A program made the translations under genes and the position numbers. Shown piece by piece: positions 8,530 through 17,237 of a DNA stretch of 43,510 nucleotides (the stretch's first letter is position 1; each line of letters opens with the position of its first letter). Source of the DNA: Bacillota bacterium (lineage in GTDB: Bacteria > Bacillota > Clostridia > Oscillospirales > Oscillospiraceae); NCBI GenBank assembly GCA_030535235.1, contig JAUNCL010000019.1, forward strand, positions 1 through 43,510, read 5' to 3'. The notes below the pieces were generated by a model. That model was not told the origin of the DNA and ran no database searches. It worked only from the letters and a program-made list of their open reading frames with translations.

Positions 8530-8559
8530 TTGCTTACACTGTCCTCTCTCAAAATAAAT

Positions 8560-8595
8560 CACGCAAGGGACCGGGGCGAAGCGGTCCCTTGCGTG
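8560..8595 (-). promoter_or_regulatory. Perfect 14-bp hairpin at the 5' end of the Rh channel mRNA
   Basis: Arms CACGCAAGGGACCG (8560-8573) and CGGTCCCTTGCGTG (8582-8595) with an 8-base loop. The predicted transcription start of the promoter at 8601-8629 falls at the outer edge of the hairpin, so the RNA would begin with it. On the minus strand it is followed by ATTTATTTTG, so it could act as a weak terminator or attenuator, as a 5' mRNA stabiliser, or, as DNA, as an operator covering +1 to +36. Confidence 0.7.
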
Positions 8596-8600
8596 GATTC

Positions 8601-8629
8601 ATGGTAGCACCAGATACTTTCAGTGTCAA
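8601..8629 (-). promoter_or_regulatory. Promoter of the Rh-type ammonia channel gene
   Basis: On the minus strand TTGACA (8624-8629), a spacer of exactly 17 bases, and TACCAT (8601-8606) with TG one base before it. The -35 element is a perfect consensus. Transcription should start near 8594-8595, at the edge of the hairpin. Confidence 0.75.
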
Positions 8630-8697
8630 CTATTTCTGAAGAAAAATTTGACGAAATCATCAATTTTTTTACAAAATTCGAGAGGGCATTGGTCTCT

Positions 8698-11085
8698 TTA
8701 GACATCCAACAGGGTCTGGGCGTAGTGAACGGTCTCCATGGCGTCGGGGGCGTAGTGGTCGGCCCCGATGCTGTCGGCGTAATCCTGGGTGATGACCGCG
8801 CCCCCCACCACGATCTTGCAGGGCAGCCCCGCCGCCCGCAGCTGGCGGATGGTCTCCTCCATGTAGGGGGCCGTGGTGGTCATCAGGGCGGACAGGCCCA
8901 CCAGGGGGATCTGCTTCTCCCGGGCGGTCTCCACAATGGTCTCAGGGGCCACATCCTTGCCCAGGTCCAGAACCCGGAAGCGGTAGCTCTCCAGCAGGAC
9001 TTTTACGATGTTCTTGCCGATGTCGTGGATGTCCCCCTTGACGGTGGCCAGGATGATCTGGGGCTCCCCGGCGTTCTCCGCCGGAGGCAGGTAGTCCTTC
9101 AGCACCTGGAAGGCCTCCTTGGCGGCCTCGGCGCTCATAAGGAGCTGGGGCAGGAAGAGGGTCCCCTTCTCAAAGCCCTTGCCCACCTCATCCAGAGCGG
9201 GGACCAGCTCCCCGTTGATGATGTCCAGAATCTCCCGGCCGGAATCCGCCTGGGCCTTGGCCTGGGCGGCAGCGGCCTCCTTGAGTCCCTTGCACACCGC
9301 CTGGTGGAGGGTCACCTCCCCGCCGGTGGTCTTGGGGGCGGGGGCAACGGCAGGGGCCGCATCCCGGAAGGCCTCCATGTAGGTCTGGCACTGGTCGTCC
9401 AGGCCGGTCAGGGCGCAGTAGGCCCGGTAGGCCCCCATCATGGCCTCGCTCTTGGGGTTGATGATGGCCCCGTCCAGGCCGCTCTGAAGGGCCATGGTGA
9501 AAAAGGCCTGGTTCAGCAGCTCCCGCTTGGGCAGGCCGAAGGAGACGTTGGACACACCCAGGGCAGTCTTGACCCCCATGGCCTTGGCCGCTTTCAGGGT
9601 CCCCAGGGTCACGTTGGCATTCTCGCCGCCGGCGCTGACAGGCATGGTCAGGCCGTCCACCAGCAGCTCCCGCCGGGGGATGCCCAGGGCCTCCGCCCGC
9701 CGGATGATCTTTTCCGCAATGGCCACCCGGCCCTCCACGGTCTCGGGGATGCCGTCGTCGTCCAGGGCCAGACAGACCAGACCGCCGCCGTACTTTTTCA
9801 CCAGGGGCAGGATGGTGTTGAGGCTCTCCTCCTTGCCGTTGACCGAGTTCACCAGGGCCTTACCGTTGTACCGGCGCAAGGCCCGCTCCATGGCCTCGGG
9901 GTTGGAGGTATCCAACTGCAGGGGCAGGGCAGTGACCTCCTGGATGGCCTCCATGGTCCGGGTGAGGACCTCCGGCTCATCCAGGCCGGGCAGGCCCACG
10001 TTCACATCCAGGATGTGGGAGCCGGCCTCCTCCTGGGTGAGGGCCTCGTTGAGCACATAGCCCGTGTCCCCCTCCCGCAGGGCGGCCTGGAGCTTCTTCT
10101 TCCCGGTGGGGTTGATCCGCTCGCCGATGACCACCGGGGTCCTGCCGTCCAGGGCCACTGTCTGGCAGTAGGAGGAGATGAAGCAAACGTCCTTCTGGGT
10201 GATCTCCGGCAGAGGGATCTCCCGGGTGGCGTCGATGAGGGCCTTCAGGTGGGCAGGGGTGGTGCCGCAGCAGCCCCCCATCACCGTGGCCATGGGGGCC
10301 AGGGGGAGCATCTGCCGGGCGTAGTCGGCGGGGTCCACGTCGTAGACCGCCTTGCCCCCCTCGCTCCGGGGCAGACCGGCGTTGGGCTGCAGGAGCAGCG
10401 GCGTGGAGGAATCCCCCCAGAAAGCCTCAAAGACGGGGGCCATTTCCTTGGGACCCAGGCCGCAGTTGATGCCGAAGACATCCACCCCCAGGCCCTCCAG
10501 CAGGGCCACGGCCGCCCGGGGCGAGCCGCCGGTGAGGAGCTTGCCGGTGGCGTCGAAGATCAGGCTGGCAAAGATGGGCAGGCCGCAGTTCTCCTTGGCG
10601 GCCACCACAGCGGCCTTCATCTCGTACAGGTCGCTCATGGTCTCGATGAGGATGGCGTCAGCCCCGGCGGCGGCTGCCGCCCGAACGGGCTCGGCAAAAG
10701 CGGCCACCGCATCCTCAAAATCCAGGTCGCCGTAGGGCTTGAGGAGCTTGCCCGTGGGGCCGATGTCGGCCATCACATAGCCGTCGTCTACCCCGGCCTG
10801 ATCCATGGCCGCCCGGACGTTGGCCACGGCGGCGGTCATGACCTCCCCGCAGGTGACGCCATAGGACTCCAGCTTCCCGGGGGTGGTGCCGAAGGTGTTG
10901 GTGGTGATCAGGCGGCAGCCGGCCTCCAGATACTGGCGGTGGACGCTCTGCACGGCCTCGGGGTTCTGAATACTCCACAGGTCAGGGAGCAGCCCCTCGG
11001 GCAGGCCGGCGGCCTGGAGCATACTCCCCAGCCCACCATCCAGATAGAGTCGGCGTTCTCGGATGGCTTCCAGTATGGTTTTCAC
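8698..11085 (-). CDS. metH: Cobalamin-dependent methionine synthase, short form without activation domain
   Basis: Transfers the methyl group of 5-methyltetrahydrofolate via cob(I)alamin to homocysteine. 795 residues in three modules: an N-terminal homocysteine methyltransferase barrel (about 1-290; LDGGLGSML, TNTFGTTPGKL, zinc ligands in FGINCGLGP and VMGGCCGTTPAHL), a pterin-binding barrel (about 315-560; VIGERINPTGKKKL, ILDVNVGLPG, QLDTSNPEAMERAL, NSVNGKEES), and the B12 cap and binding modules (about 585-795; VKGDIHDIGKNIVKVLL with the cobalt-ligand His, then GLSALMTTT). The AdoMet-binding reactivation module that ends E. coli MetH is missing and is supplied by the next gene upstream. Starts with GTG at 11085 behind GGGGAG. 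Confidence 0.95.
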   Translation of the reverse strand: MKTILEAIRERRLYLDGGLGSMLQAAGLPEGLLPDLWSIQNPEAVQSVHRQYLEAGCRLITTNTFGTTPGKLESYGVTCGEVMTAAVANVRAAMDQAGVDDGYVMADIGPTGKLLKPYGDLDFEDAVAAFAEPVRAAAAAGADAILIETMSDLYEMKAAVVAAKENCGLPIFASLIFDATGKLLTGGSPRAAVALLEGLGVDVFGINCGLGPKEMAPVFEAFWGDSSTPLLLQPNAGLPRSEGGKAVYDVDPADYARQMLPLAPMATVMGGCCGTTPAHLKALIDATREIPLPEITQKDVCFISSYCQTVALDGRTPVVIGERINPTGKKKLQAALREGDTGYVLNEALTQEEAGSHILDVNVGLPGLDEPEVLTRTMEAIQEVTALPLQLDTSNPEAMERALRRYNGKALVNSVNGKEESLNTILPLVKKYGGGLVCLALDDDGIPETVEGRVAIAEKIIRRAEALGIPRRELLVDGLTMPVSAGGENANVTLGTLKAAKAMGVKTALGVSNVSFGLPKRELLNQAFFTMALQSGLDGAIINPKSEAMMGAYRAYCALTGLDDQCQTYMEAFRDAAPAVAPAPKTTGGEVTLHQAVCKGLKEAAAAQAKAQADSGREILDIINGELVPALDEVGKGFEKGTLFLPQLLMSAEAAKEAFQVLKDYLPPAENAGEPQIILATVKGDIHDIGKNIVKVLLESYRFRVLDLGKDVAPETIVETAREKQIPLVGLSALMTTTAPYMEETIRQLRAAGLPCKIVVGGAVITQDYADSIGADHYAPDAMETVHYAQTLLDV

Positions 11086-11100
11086 GGGACAACTCCCCTT

Positions 11101-11733
11101 TCAATCCTTTGATATGGCTTCTCCTGCCCGGAAGGGGCAGTCTTTTTTCTGACAGCGCATGCACTTCTGGCCGCAGAGCTCCTCCTCCCGGTCGCTGATG
11201 CCCACCACGGCGGTGACGGACTTCTCCGGCACCAGCATCCCGGCGGCGGTGAGGGTCAGGCCCATGCGCTTGGGGGCCTCCAGCAGAGACAGGACCTGCC
11301 CCTGGGCGGACAGATCCCAGTCCCCGTAGCCGGGGCTGAAGGGCGGGGTCAGGTACTCCCCCGGGCCCAGGCTCTCCTGGAGCTCCCGGCAGTAGTCGGC
11401 GCAGAGCTGGTCCAGCCAGGCGGCGCACACCGCCTGACCCACGGCGGCCTTGGCCATGGACTGGGCGGTCCACCGGCGCAGGAGACGGTCGGTCTCCCCG
11501 CCCAGAGTCACGGCATAGAGGAACCCCTCCCGGCAGTGGCGCAGGTGGTGGGCCAGATCCCGACTCCCGGCGGTCAGCCGGTCCAGGTCCAGCCGCCGCC
11601 CCAGGGTCCGGGGGTGGACGGCCCTCTCCAGCTCGGTTTGACAGGACTCGGCCAGCCGAACCACCTCCGGCGACAGCGCCGCCCCCCGATATCCTAAGTA
11701 ACGGGAAATTTCTTTCCAATCCAGTTCCATCAT
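11101..11733 (-). CDS. Stand-alone methionine synthase reactivation-domain protein
   Basis: A 210-residue protein resembling the C-terminal AdoMet-binding module of MetH, which re-methylates oxidised cob(II)alamin. The family's PPFSPGYGDWDLSAQ matches the RxxGY-type AdoMet-binding region of MetH, followed by KRMGLTLTAAGMLVPEKSVTAVVGIS. It ends with a Cys cluster CGQKCMRCQKKDCPF, which may bind a metal or an Fe-S centre; that is a guess. It sits between metF (ATGA stop/start overlap) and the short metH (15-base gap), so the three should be made together. Split MetH systems of this kind are known in Thermotoga and Clostridia. GGAGG lies 10 bases before the first ATG. Confidence 0.88.
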   Translation of the reverse strand: MMELDWKEISRYLGYRGAALSPEVVRLAESCQTELERAVHPRTLGRRLDLDRLTAGSRDLAHHLRHCREGFLYAVTLGGETDRLLRRWTAQSMAKAAVGQAVCAAWLDQLCADYCRELQESLGPGEYLTPPFSPGYGDWDLSAQGQVLSLLEAPKRMGLTLTAAGMLVPEKSVTAVVGISDREEELCGQKCMRCQKKDCPFRAGEAISKD

Positions 11734-12596
11734 CGGCCCAGCACCTCCGAGAGGTTGTCCCGCAGCCTGGCGGCCACGTCGGGCTTGTTCATGGTGTACA
11801 CGTGGATGCCCCGGACGCCGTTGGCCACCAGATCCACGATCTGCTCGGCGGCATAGACGATCCCCGCCTGCTTCATGGCGTCGGGCCTGTCCCGGAACTT
11901 GTCCAGGATCATCCGGAACCGGGTGGGCAGGGTGGTCCCCGACAGGGACAGGATGCGGGTCATCTGGGCGGCGTTGGTCACCGGCATGATGCCCGCCAGC
12001 ACCGGCAGGTCGATGCCCACCCGCTGGGCCCGGAACAGAAAGCTGTAGAGGGCGCTGTTGTCAAAAAACATCTGGGTGGTGAGAAAATCCACCCCGCAGT
12101 CCACCTTTTCCTTCAGGTGGAGAAGGTCCTCCTCCTGGCTGCGGCATTCGGTGTGGCCCTCCGGATAGCAGGCCGCGCCGATGCAGAAGCCGCCGTAGGC
12201 TTTGATCTCCCGCACCAGGTCGGCGGCGTAGCGGTAGTCCCGGGGGGCAGCGGGGTCGTAGCCCGCAGGATAGTCCCCCCGGAGGGCCAGGATATTCTCG
12301 ATGCCGGCGGACCGCAGGTGCTCCAGCTCCTGGTGGATGCGGTCCCGGTTGGAGGACACGCAGGTCAGATGGGCCAGAGCGGGAACCCCATGACCCGCCT
12401 GGACGATCCGGGCGATCTCCGCCGTGTAGGCGGAGGAGCCGCCGCCGCCGTAGGTCACGCTCATAAAGTCGGGCTTCAGCTCGGCGATCTGCTCCACCGC
12501 GAAGCGGACGGAGTCAAAGTCGTCGTCCCTCTTGGGCGGAAAGGCCTCGAAGGACAGGGTCACCGGTTTTTCTCTCCAGAGCTCACACACCTTCAC
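11730..12596 (-). CDS. metF: 5,10-methylenetetrahydrofolate reductase
   Basis: Reduces methylene-THF to methyl-THF, the methyl donor for MetH. 288 residues, a FAD-binding TIM barrel: LSFEAFPPKRDDDFDS (catalytic Glu region), PDFMSVTYGGGGS, ALAHLTCVSSNRDRIHQEL, NILALRGDYP, IGAACYPEGHTEC, DFLTTQMFFDNSALYSF, LPVLAGIMPVTNAAQ and GIHVYTMNKPDVA. The start is the GTG at 12596, with GGAGG eight bases upstream, placed inside the last codons of the O-antigen-ligase-like gene (14-base overlap); a longer reading has no support. Its coupling to a polysaccharide gene is unusual. Confidence 0.95.
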   Translation of the reverse strand: MKVCELWREKPVTLSFEAFPPKRDDDFDSVRFAVEQIAELKPDFMSVTYGGGGSSAYTAEIARIVQAGHGVPALAHLTCVSSNRDRIHQELEHLRSAGIENILALRGDYPAGYDPAAPRDYRYAADLVREIKAYGGFCIGAACYPEGHTECRSQEEDLLHLKEKVDCGVDFLTTQMFFDNSALYSFLFRAQRVGIDLPVLAGIMPVTNAAQMTRILSLSGTTLPTRFRMILDKFRDRPDAMKQAGIVYAAEQIVDLVANGVRGIHVYTMNKPDVAARLRDNLSEVLGR

Positions 12597-14148
12597 GGAG
12601 ATCCCCTCCCTTCGCCTCCTCCCAGGCGGCCAGACGAATGCCCGCCAGGGCCAGAGCACAGACGAACCAGAAGACCAGCATGACCCGGGGATAGTTCCAG
12701 ATATAGTCGGCCATGCCGCAGAGCATGGTGCCCATGAGAGCGGTGATGCCCCCCAGGATGACCATGCGGACCGAGGGGTCGCAGGCGGCTTTCAGCACCG
12801 CCTTAGCCCCCTTCTTGGCCGTCCAGAGGATGCCCCCCACGAAGGAGATCAGACCCAGCAGGCCGGTCTCGCACCAGACCTGGAGATAGATGTTGTGGCA
12901 GTGGACGAACCGGTCATAACCGTGGAAGAGGTTCAGGTCGCTGATGGCCTGCCGGACCGCGTCGGAGCCCAGGCCCGCCCCCAGAAGGGGCCGCTGGGTC
13001 AGAAACTCCCCGGCGGCATAGTACAGGGGGAAACGGCTGCTGGTAGACGTATCGGAAGAGTCGAAGATGGTCAAGAACCGGTTAAGAATGTTGTCCGGCA
13101 GAAGGGGGATGGCTGCGAAGACCACCAGGATGCAGGCCGGGATGAGCTTTCGGTTCCACAGCAGCACAAACAGCGCCGCCGCAAAGAACAGGCCGATCCA
13201 GCTTGCCCGGGAATAGGTCATGATGAGCGCCCCGCAGCCCATTGCCGCGGAGAAGCCCCCCAAAATCCGGCCGCCCCAGCCTCTGCTGCCCAGCATCAGG
13301 CCAACTGCCACCGGGATCAACAGGAGCAGAACCTCGCCAAAAGCGTTCGGATTTTCAAAGAAGGAAAAGACTCGACCCGGAATATTTTTGTTTAACTCCA
13401 GGTTCATATCTATGAAAAGGGGGTTCGCCTCAATCCCACTTGCCCGCTGGTAGAAAGCATACGCAGACATAACTATAAGCGCCAGGGAAGACATTCCCGC
13501 CAGCCGCATCAGGTGTTCTTTCCGCTCCACCGTGCTCACGATCACAATGACGCATAAAATACAGGCTCCGTAATACTTCAGAAAGCGAGCCGACAGCTCC
13601 GGGTAGGCAGACATGGGAAACGCCAGAAGCAGAGCAAAGAAGAACGCAATCAACCAAGGGCCCAGGGCTGCCAGATCCAGCTTCCAGTTCTTTCTCCGCA
13701 TACCGGCAAAGAGCGAGAGGCCCATGCACAGGACAAACCCGGCAAAGCTGTAGCCGTTGCTCCACTTTTCATAGGGGATGACCAAAAAGAGCAGCATGAG
13801 CCAGCCCACCAGGAAGGGCAGATCCTCCAGGACGCCGAAGGCCAGCCGGGCGAAAAAGCTGTCCTCAAAGGCGGCCTTTCCCTTTTGGTAGATCCACTGG
13901 AGGATCTTTGTCGGGATATTCATGAGGAAGGTCACACCCCGGCAGAAGAGGCTGTCCTCCCAGGCCCGGGACAGGACCCCCTCCCGGGCAGCGAACCGGA
14001 CGATGGCGCTGCCGCCGCACCAGTTTTTCATGCCACCGGCAACACTCCGGATCATCACAGCCAGGAGACTGCCGCTATACCACCCCGCTAATTTTCGACA
14101 CAAAGGGATCAGCAACTGACAGAAAATACTGCTGTTTACTGTTTCCAC
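12583..14148 (-). CDS. O-antigen ligase / polymerase-like (Wzy_C) membrane protein
   Basis: A 521-residue polytopic membrane protein with about 11-12 hydrophobic segments, resembling the O-antigen ligase / Wzy polymerase / teichuronic-acid polymerase superfamily, which joins lipid-linked surface sugars outside the membrane. Family-type features are the conserved loop GRVFSFFENPNAFGEVLLLLIPVAVGL, the MTYSRASWIGL motif, and a large extracellular loop before HNIYLQVWCETGLLGLISF (catalytic His region). About 120 N-terminal residues before the first strong membrane segment (EDLPFLVGWLMLLFLVIPYEKW) are less typical. Downstream it overlaps metF by 14 bases. The first half has a lower GC third position than the methionine-cycle genes. 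The polymer is unknown. Confidence 0.85.
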   Translation of the reverse strand: METVNSSIFCQLLIPLCRKLAGWYSGSLLAVMIRSVAGGMKNWCGGSAIVRFAAREGVLSRAWEDSLFCRGVTFLMNIPTKILQWIYQKGKAAFEDSFFARLAFGVLEDLPFLVGWLMLLFLVIPYEKWSNGYSFAGFVLCMGLSLFAGMRRKNWKLDLAALGPWLIAFFFALLLAFPMSAYPELSARFLKYYGACILCVIVIVSTVERKEHLMRLAGMSSLALIVMSAYAFYQRASGIEANPLFIDMNLELNKNIPGRVFSFFENPNAFGEVLLLLIPVAVGLMLGSRGWGGRILGGFSAAMGCGALIMTYSRASWIGLFFAAALFVLLWNRKLIPACILVVFAAIPLLPDNILNRFLTIFDSSDTSTSSRFPLYYAAGEFLTQRPLLGAGLGSDAVRQAISDLNLFHGYDRFVHCHNIYLQVWCETGLLGLISFVGGILWTAKKGAKAVLKAACDPSVRMVILGGITALMGTMLCGMADYIWNYPRVMLVFWFVCALALAGIRLAAWEEAKGGDLREGV

Positions 14149-14203
14149 TGGTAATCACTCCTTTCGTCAGGGTATTGGGGAAACATTCCGATTGCAGTGT
14201 CTT

Positions 14204-15571
14204 TCACTTATGTCTTCCGCCTGCTTTTCCCCGCTTTCCGATATTCTTATCCAGAAAATACAGGAGAAGGCAGAGCAGCCCACCCAATGCAACCCCGATC
14301 CCCAGCCCCAAAAGGCTCCGGATGACAGATATGCGCAGAGGCGCCACACCGTGGCAGAAGGTATTGACTACAGAGACACATTCAAGACAGACACCCAGAC
14401 CGCACAACAATTTGAGCGCTGCTTTTCCCCGCCGGCATGCCCACAAAAAGATCGGGATACAGGGGGCAGCGAATATCAATTCCTTCGTGCGGGGGCGGAC
14501 ATAGAGCGTATGCTCCAGCCAAGTACGCAGCGCAGCCTCCACCTCAGACGTCCACCCCGGATAATCTCCGGAACGAGTGGTAAGCAATAAATACACTCCG
14601 CAAACAGCGGCCAGAACCAGGAGCAGGGTCAGCCAGCTTTTCCACCCGTTACGCAACAGCAAGTCATGACGCAGTGTCCATACAAGCAATCCGCCGGACG
14701 CAGCCATAGGAAGCAGCAGGGCGATCTTGACCCCGGAGAACACATCAAGACCCAGCAGATAGCGCGGGTCTGTCATCAGCGCAGATACCACAGCAGCTCC
14801 TGCCGCAGTACACAGCAGGAGCCCCAGCAGGCAGCGACGCACGCTCCGGCCATCTGCATTGGTTCTTGCCGTACTTGCCACTACGATGGCGGCCCCGCAC
14901 GGAAACACTGCCGCCGACAGCAGCATCAGCATCTTCTGCAACAGAATCGGAAGGGGCAGATCCGCTCGGCTGTCCAACACCATGCAGGAAAACTCCCCAT
15001 TCAAAGTGAGTCCTCGCGCCTCTATCCGGGTTTGCAGAGCAGAAAGACACCCGGCATATACCGCAGGCTCCGTATAGATCTTGCCATCCTGATCGGAAAA
15101 CGGCGTAAGGATCAAAAGACGCATTCCTCGATCGACAGCAGCGCGGAACAGCAAATCCTCAATTTGCGCAGAATCATCGCCCACCATGCGATTGGCATAA
15201 TCATCATACATATATAATGTCTTTACCATTGGGTTAGCCTGTCCGGGCAATGGACTCGTATTAACGCCTGTTCTGGTGTGATTTTCCACCAGAGCCAGAG
15301 GGATGGATCCGTCATCCGTCGCTGTCAGGGTGAAAACAGGACGATCCATCCGGTCATACCCGTACCCGTCCCGAATGACATAATCTATCCCTGAGGCAGC
15401 CAGCCAACCAGCTGGATCATCGGTAAGTTTCTCCAGCTGATCCGCCTCGATGGCCGTAGCGCAAGCACGGTCATTGCTCTCTGCCGCGGCACGAAAATAC
15501 AGCTGATGACCACAGAATAACAAAAGTACCGCCGCCACAAAAGCGGCCGTAAGGCGCGCAATTCGTTTCAC
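14204..15571 (-). CDS. Polytopic membrane protein, DUF5693-like
   Basis: 455 residues: an N-terminal membrane anchor (ARLTAAFVAAVLLLFCG), an extracytoplasmic region of about 180 residues that looks like a degenerate sugar-metabolising or deacetylase-like fold (DYVIRDGYGYDR, LLILTPFSDQDGKIY), then about seven membrane segments with the conserved-looking LEHTLYVRPRTKELIFAAPCIPIFLWA between them. I recall this layout from DUF5693 proteins encoded next to S-layer-anchor polymer genes in Clostridia, but the assignment is from memory. The start is a GTG at 15571 just after the flippase stop. Function unknown; its neighbours imply surface polysaccharide assembly. Base composition is lower in GC than the flanking metabolic genes. 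Confidence 0.65.
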   Translation of the reverse strand: MKRIARLTAAFVAAVLLLFCGHQLYFRAAAESNDRACATAIEADQLEKLTDDPAGWLAASGIDYVIRDGYGYDRMDRPVFTLTATDDGSIPLALVENHTRTGVNTSPLPGQANPMVKTLYMYDDYANRMVGDDSAQIEDLLFRAAVDRGMRLLILTPFSDQDGKIYTEPAVYAGCLSALQTRIEARGLTLNGEFSCMVLDSRADLPLPILLQKMLMLLSAAVFPCGAAIVVASTARTNADGRSVRRCLLGLLLCTAAGAAVVSALMTDPRYLLGLDVFSGVKIALLLPMAASGGLLVWTLRHDLLLRNGWKSWLTLLLVLAAVCGVYLLLTTRSGDYPGWTSEVEAALRTWLEHTLYVRPRTKELIFAAPCIPIFLWACRRGKAALKLLCGLGVCLECVSVVNTFCHGVAPLRISVIRSLLGLGIGVALGGLLCLLLYFLDKNIGKRGKAGGRHK

Positions 15572-15577
15572 GAACCC

Positions 15578-17113
15578 TTACCTCTCCTTTCTATTCCGCA
15601 GTTTTTCCAAAATCTCACGGGTGGGCACCATGGTACCCATCAACAGCAGATAAAGCAGCATCCCTACCACTCCAATGCATAGGCACACGACCACCATTGT
15701 CAGCTTGCTGGCTGTGTTTCCCAAAAAGAAGTGATAGCTCCAGAATGCGGCTACCCCTAACAAGACAGACAGGACCGTTCCCCAGAGCAGTTGCTTGACG
15801 GGCATCTTGACCCCTTGCCCGCCACGGGCAAAGCGGATATACAACACTATGCCGCCCAGCAAAAATCCCAACGAGGTCCCAAGCGCCAGCAGCATTGGCT
15901 TTTCGGGAAACCGGGTAACACACCAGGTATTAAACAGAACGCAGAAAGCCAAAATGCCCCCGGAAACACACAAGGGCACCATCGTCTTACCCATGGCATA
16001 ATAGGCTTTGTTGAGGATGTCCAGCATAAAGAATCCCGCCATACCCATAGCATATATGGAGAAGATGCCGCCGCACAGCAGGCTGTCCTGCATGGTAAAA
16101 CTGCCGCCCTCAAACAGCACCCGAATCACCGGCGTGCCAAAGGCCGAGAACAGCATGGACACAGGGAGGACCAAGAGAAGGGTATTCTTCATCATATATA
16201 CCACCGACTGCTGATACTCTTCCTGAGACACCTTCTGATATTGCTGGCTGAACTTGGGAAACAGCACAATACTCACACTGTAGGCCAAGGTACTGGTCAG
16301 CGGTTCATACAGCTTATCCGCATAGAAGAAGGCGGACACTGTCCCCGCCGGGGCAGAGGCAGCAAACAGCGTATTCACCAGATAGCATAACAAAAACAAC
16401 GCTGAATTGAAGGCAGTGATGACGCCGGTACGAAGGAAATCCCAATATTCCCGGTCCCGCAGGTTCAATCGCAGGCGAGGATAATAGCCTTCCTTCCGCA
16501 TGGCAGGAAAAATCATACTCAGCTGCAAAAGCCAGCACACCGCAGTGAGCAGAGCAAACAAACGGATACTCATTTTCCCGGCCAGCAGCACCAACGCCGC
16601 AGAGAGAACAAGGTTATATAACAGACCTAACGTACCCTGCAAGGCAAAATGCCCCAGGGACTGGAACATGGCTAACAGCAAATATGTAAGCACCACCACA
16701 GGCAGTGTAGCGGACAGCGCAACAAAGCAGAATTTGAACACACTTTCCTGGTCTATGCCCAGCAACATCTCAGGAATCCCGGCCAATCCCAGCACTATGA
16801 GTACGATCATCACCAACACCGATAACAGCATCGTGTTAGAAATCAGTCGGTCAGCAGTACGCTTTGCCGCATCCCTCGACTGCATCAGCATACCGGAAAT
16901 GCGTGGAATCGCCGCCACACACAAGGCGTAAGCCACCGTGGTGAAGAGTGCCACTGTATAATTGCTTGCCTGGATAAACGCGTCTACATCCACACCTGCG
17001 CCAAATTCCTGCGCCTGCAAAATCGAACGCAGCATAGCCAGCAGTTTGGAAAAAACCATCACAAAGGTAACTCCTGTAATAGCACGAACGATTTTATTAT
17101 TCTCAGCGCTCAC
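15578..17113 (-). CDS. MurJ/MviN-type lipid-linked oligosaccharide flippase
   Basis: A 511-residue MOP-superfamily transporter with about 13-14 membrane helices, which flips undecaprenyl-linked sugar units across the membrane. The MurJ-type N-terminus KIVRAITGVTFVMVFSKLLAMLRSILQAQEFGAG is followed by DAFIQASNYTVALF, and the ALLTAVCWLLQL and FYADKLYEPLTSTLAYSVSIVLFPKFS segments are typical. It may carry peptidoglycan lipid II or, from its neighbours, a secondary polymer precursor; the sequence does not decide. The start is the GTG at 17113, with AAAGGAGG six bases upstream; the longer reading to 17152 has no such site. Codon use is lower in GC than in metK or metH. Confidence 0.9.
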   Translation of the reverse strand: MSAENNKIVRAITGVTFVMVFSKLLAMLRSILQAQEFGAGVDVDAFIQASNYTVALFTTVAYALCVAAIPRISGMLMQSRDAAKRTADRLISNTMLLSVLVMIVLIVLGLAGIPEMLLGIDQESVFKFCFVALSATLPVVVLTYLLLAMFQSLGHFALQGTLGLLYNLVLSAALVLLAGKMSIRLFALLTAVCWLLQLSMIFPAMRKEGYYPRLRLNLRDREYWDFLRTGVITAFNSALFLLCYLVNTLFAASAPAGTVSAFFYADKLYEPLTSTLAYSVSIVLFPKFSQQYQKVSQEEYQQSVVYMMKNTLLLVLPVSMLFSAFGTPVIRVLFEGGSFTMQDSLLCGGIFSIYAMGMAGFFMLDILNKAYYAMGKTMVPLCVSGGILAFCVLFNTWCVTRFPEKPMLLALGTSLGFLLGGIVLYIRFARGGQGVKMPVKQLLWGTVLSVLLGVAAFWSYHFFLGNTASKLTMVVVCLCIGVVGMLLYLLLMGTMVPTREILEKLRNRKER

Positions 17114-17198
17114 AAACAGCCTCCTTTCATAAAAACAGTCTTCAATATTCAAAGAAGCAATGTTCTATTCCTTGTCTTTCCGCGGCCAAGAAAACCCT

Positions 17199-17227
17199 AT
17201 TTTATATTCGACCGTTTCCCCTCACAA
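17199..17227 (-). promoter_or_regulatory. Possible internal promoter before the flippase gene
   Basis: On the minus strand TTGTGA (17222-17227), 17-base spacer and TAAAAT (17199-17204). It lies just after the end of the GT2 gene in an AT-rich 124-base gap. It would allow the polysaccharide genes, and metF-metH beyond them, to be transcribed without the SAM-controlled promoter at 21.1 kb. Confidence 0.5.
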
Positions 17228-17237
17228 TAGATCTTGC

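Noticed and set aside
8560-8595. Ordinary intrinsic terminator of metH
   Set aside because: A consensus promoter for the next gene lies between metH and the hairpin, so the hairpin belongs to the channel transcript; a role in stopping read-through remains possible.
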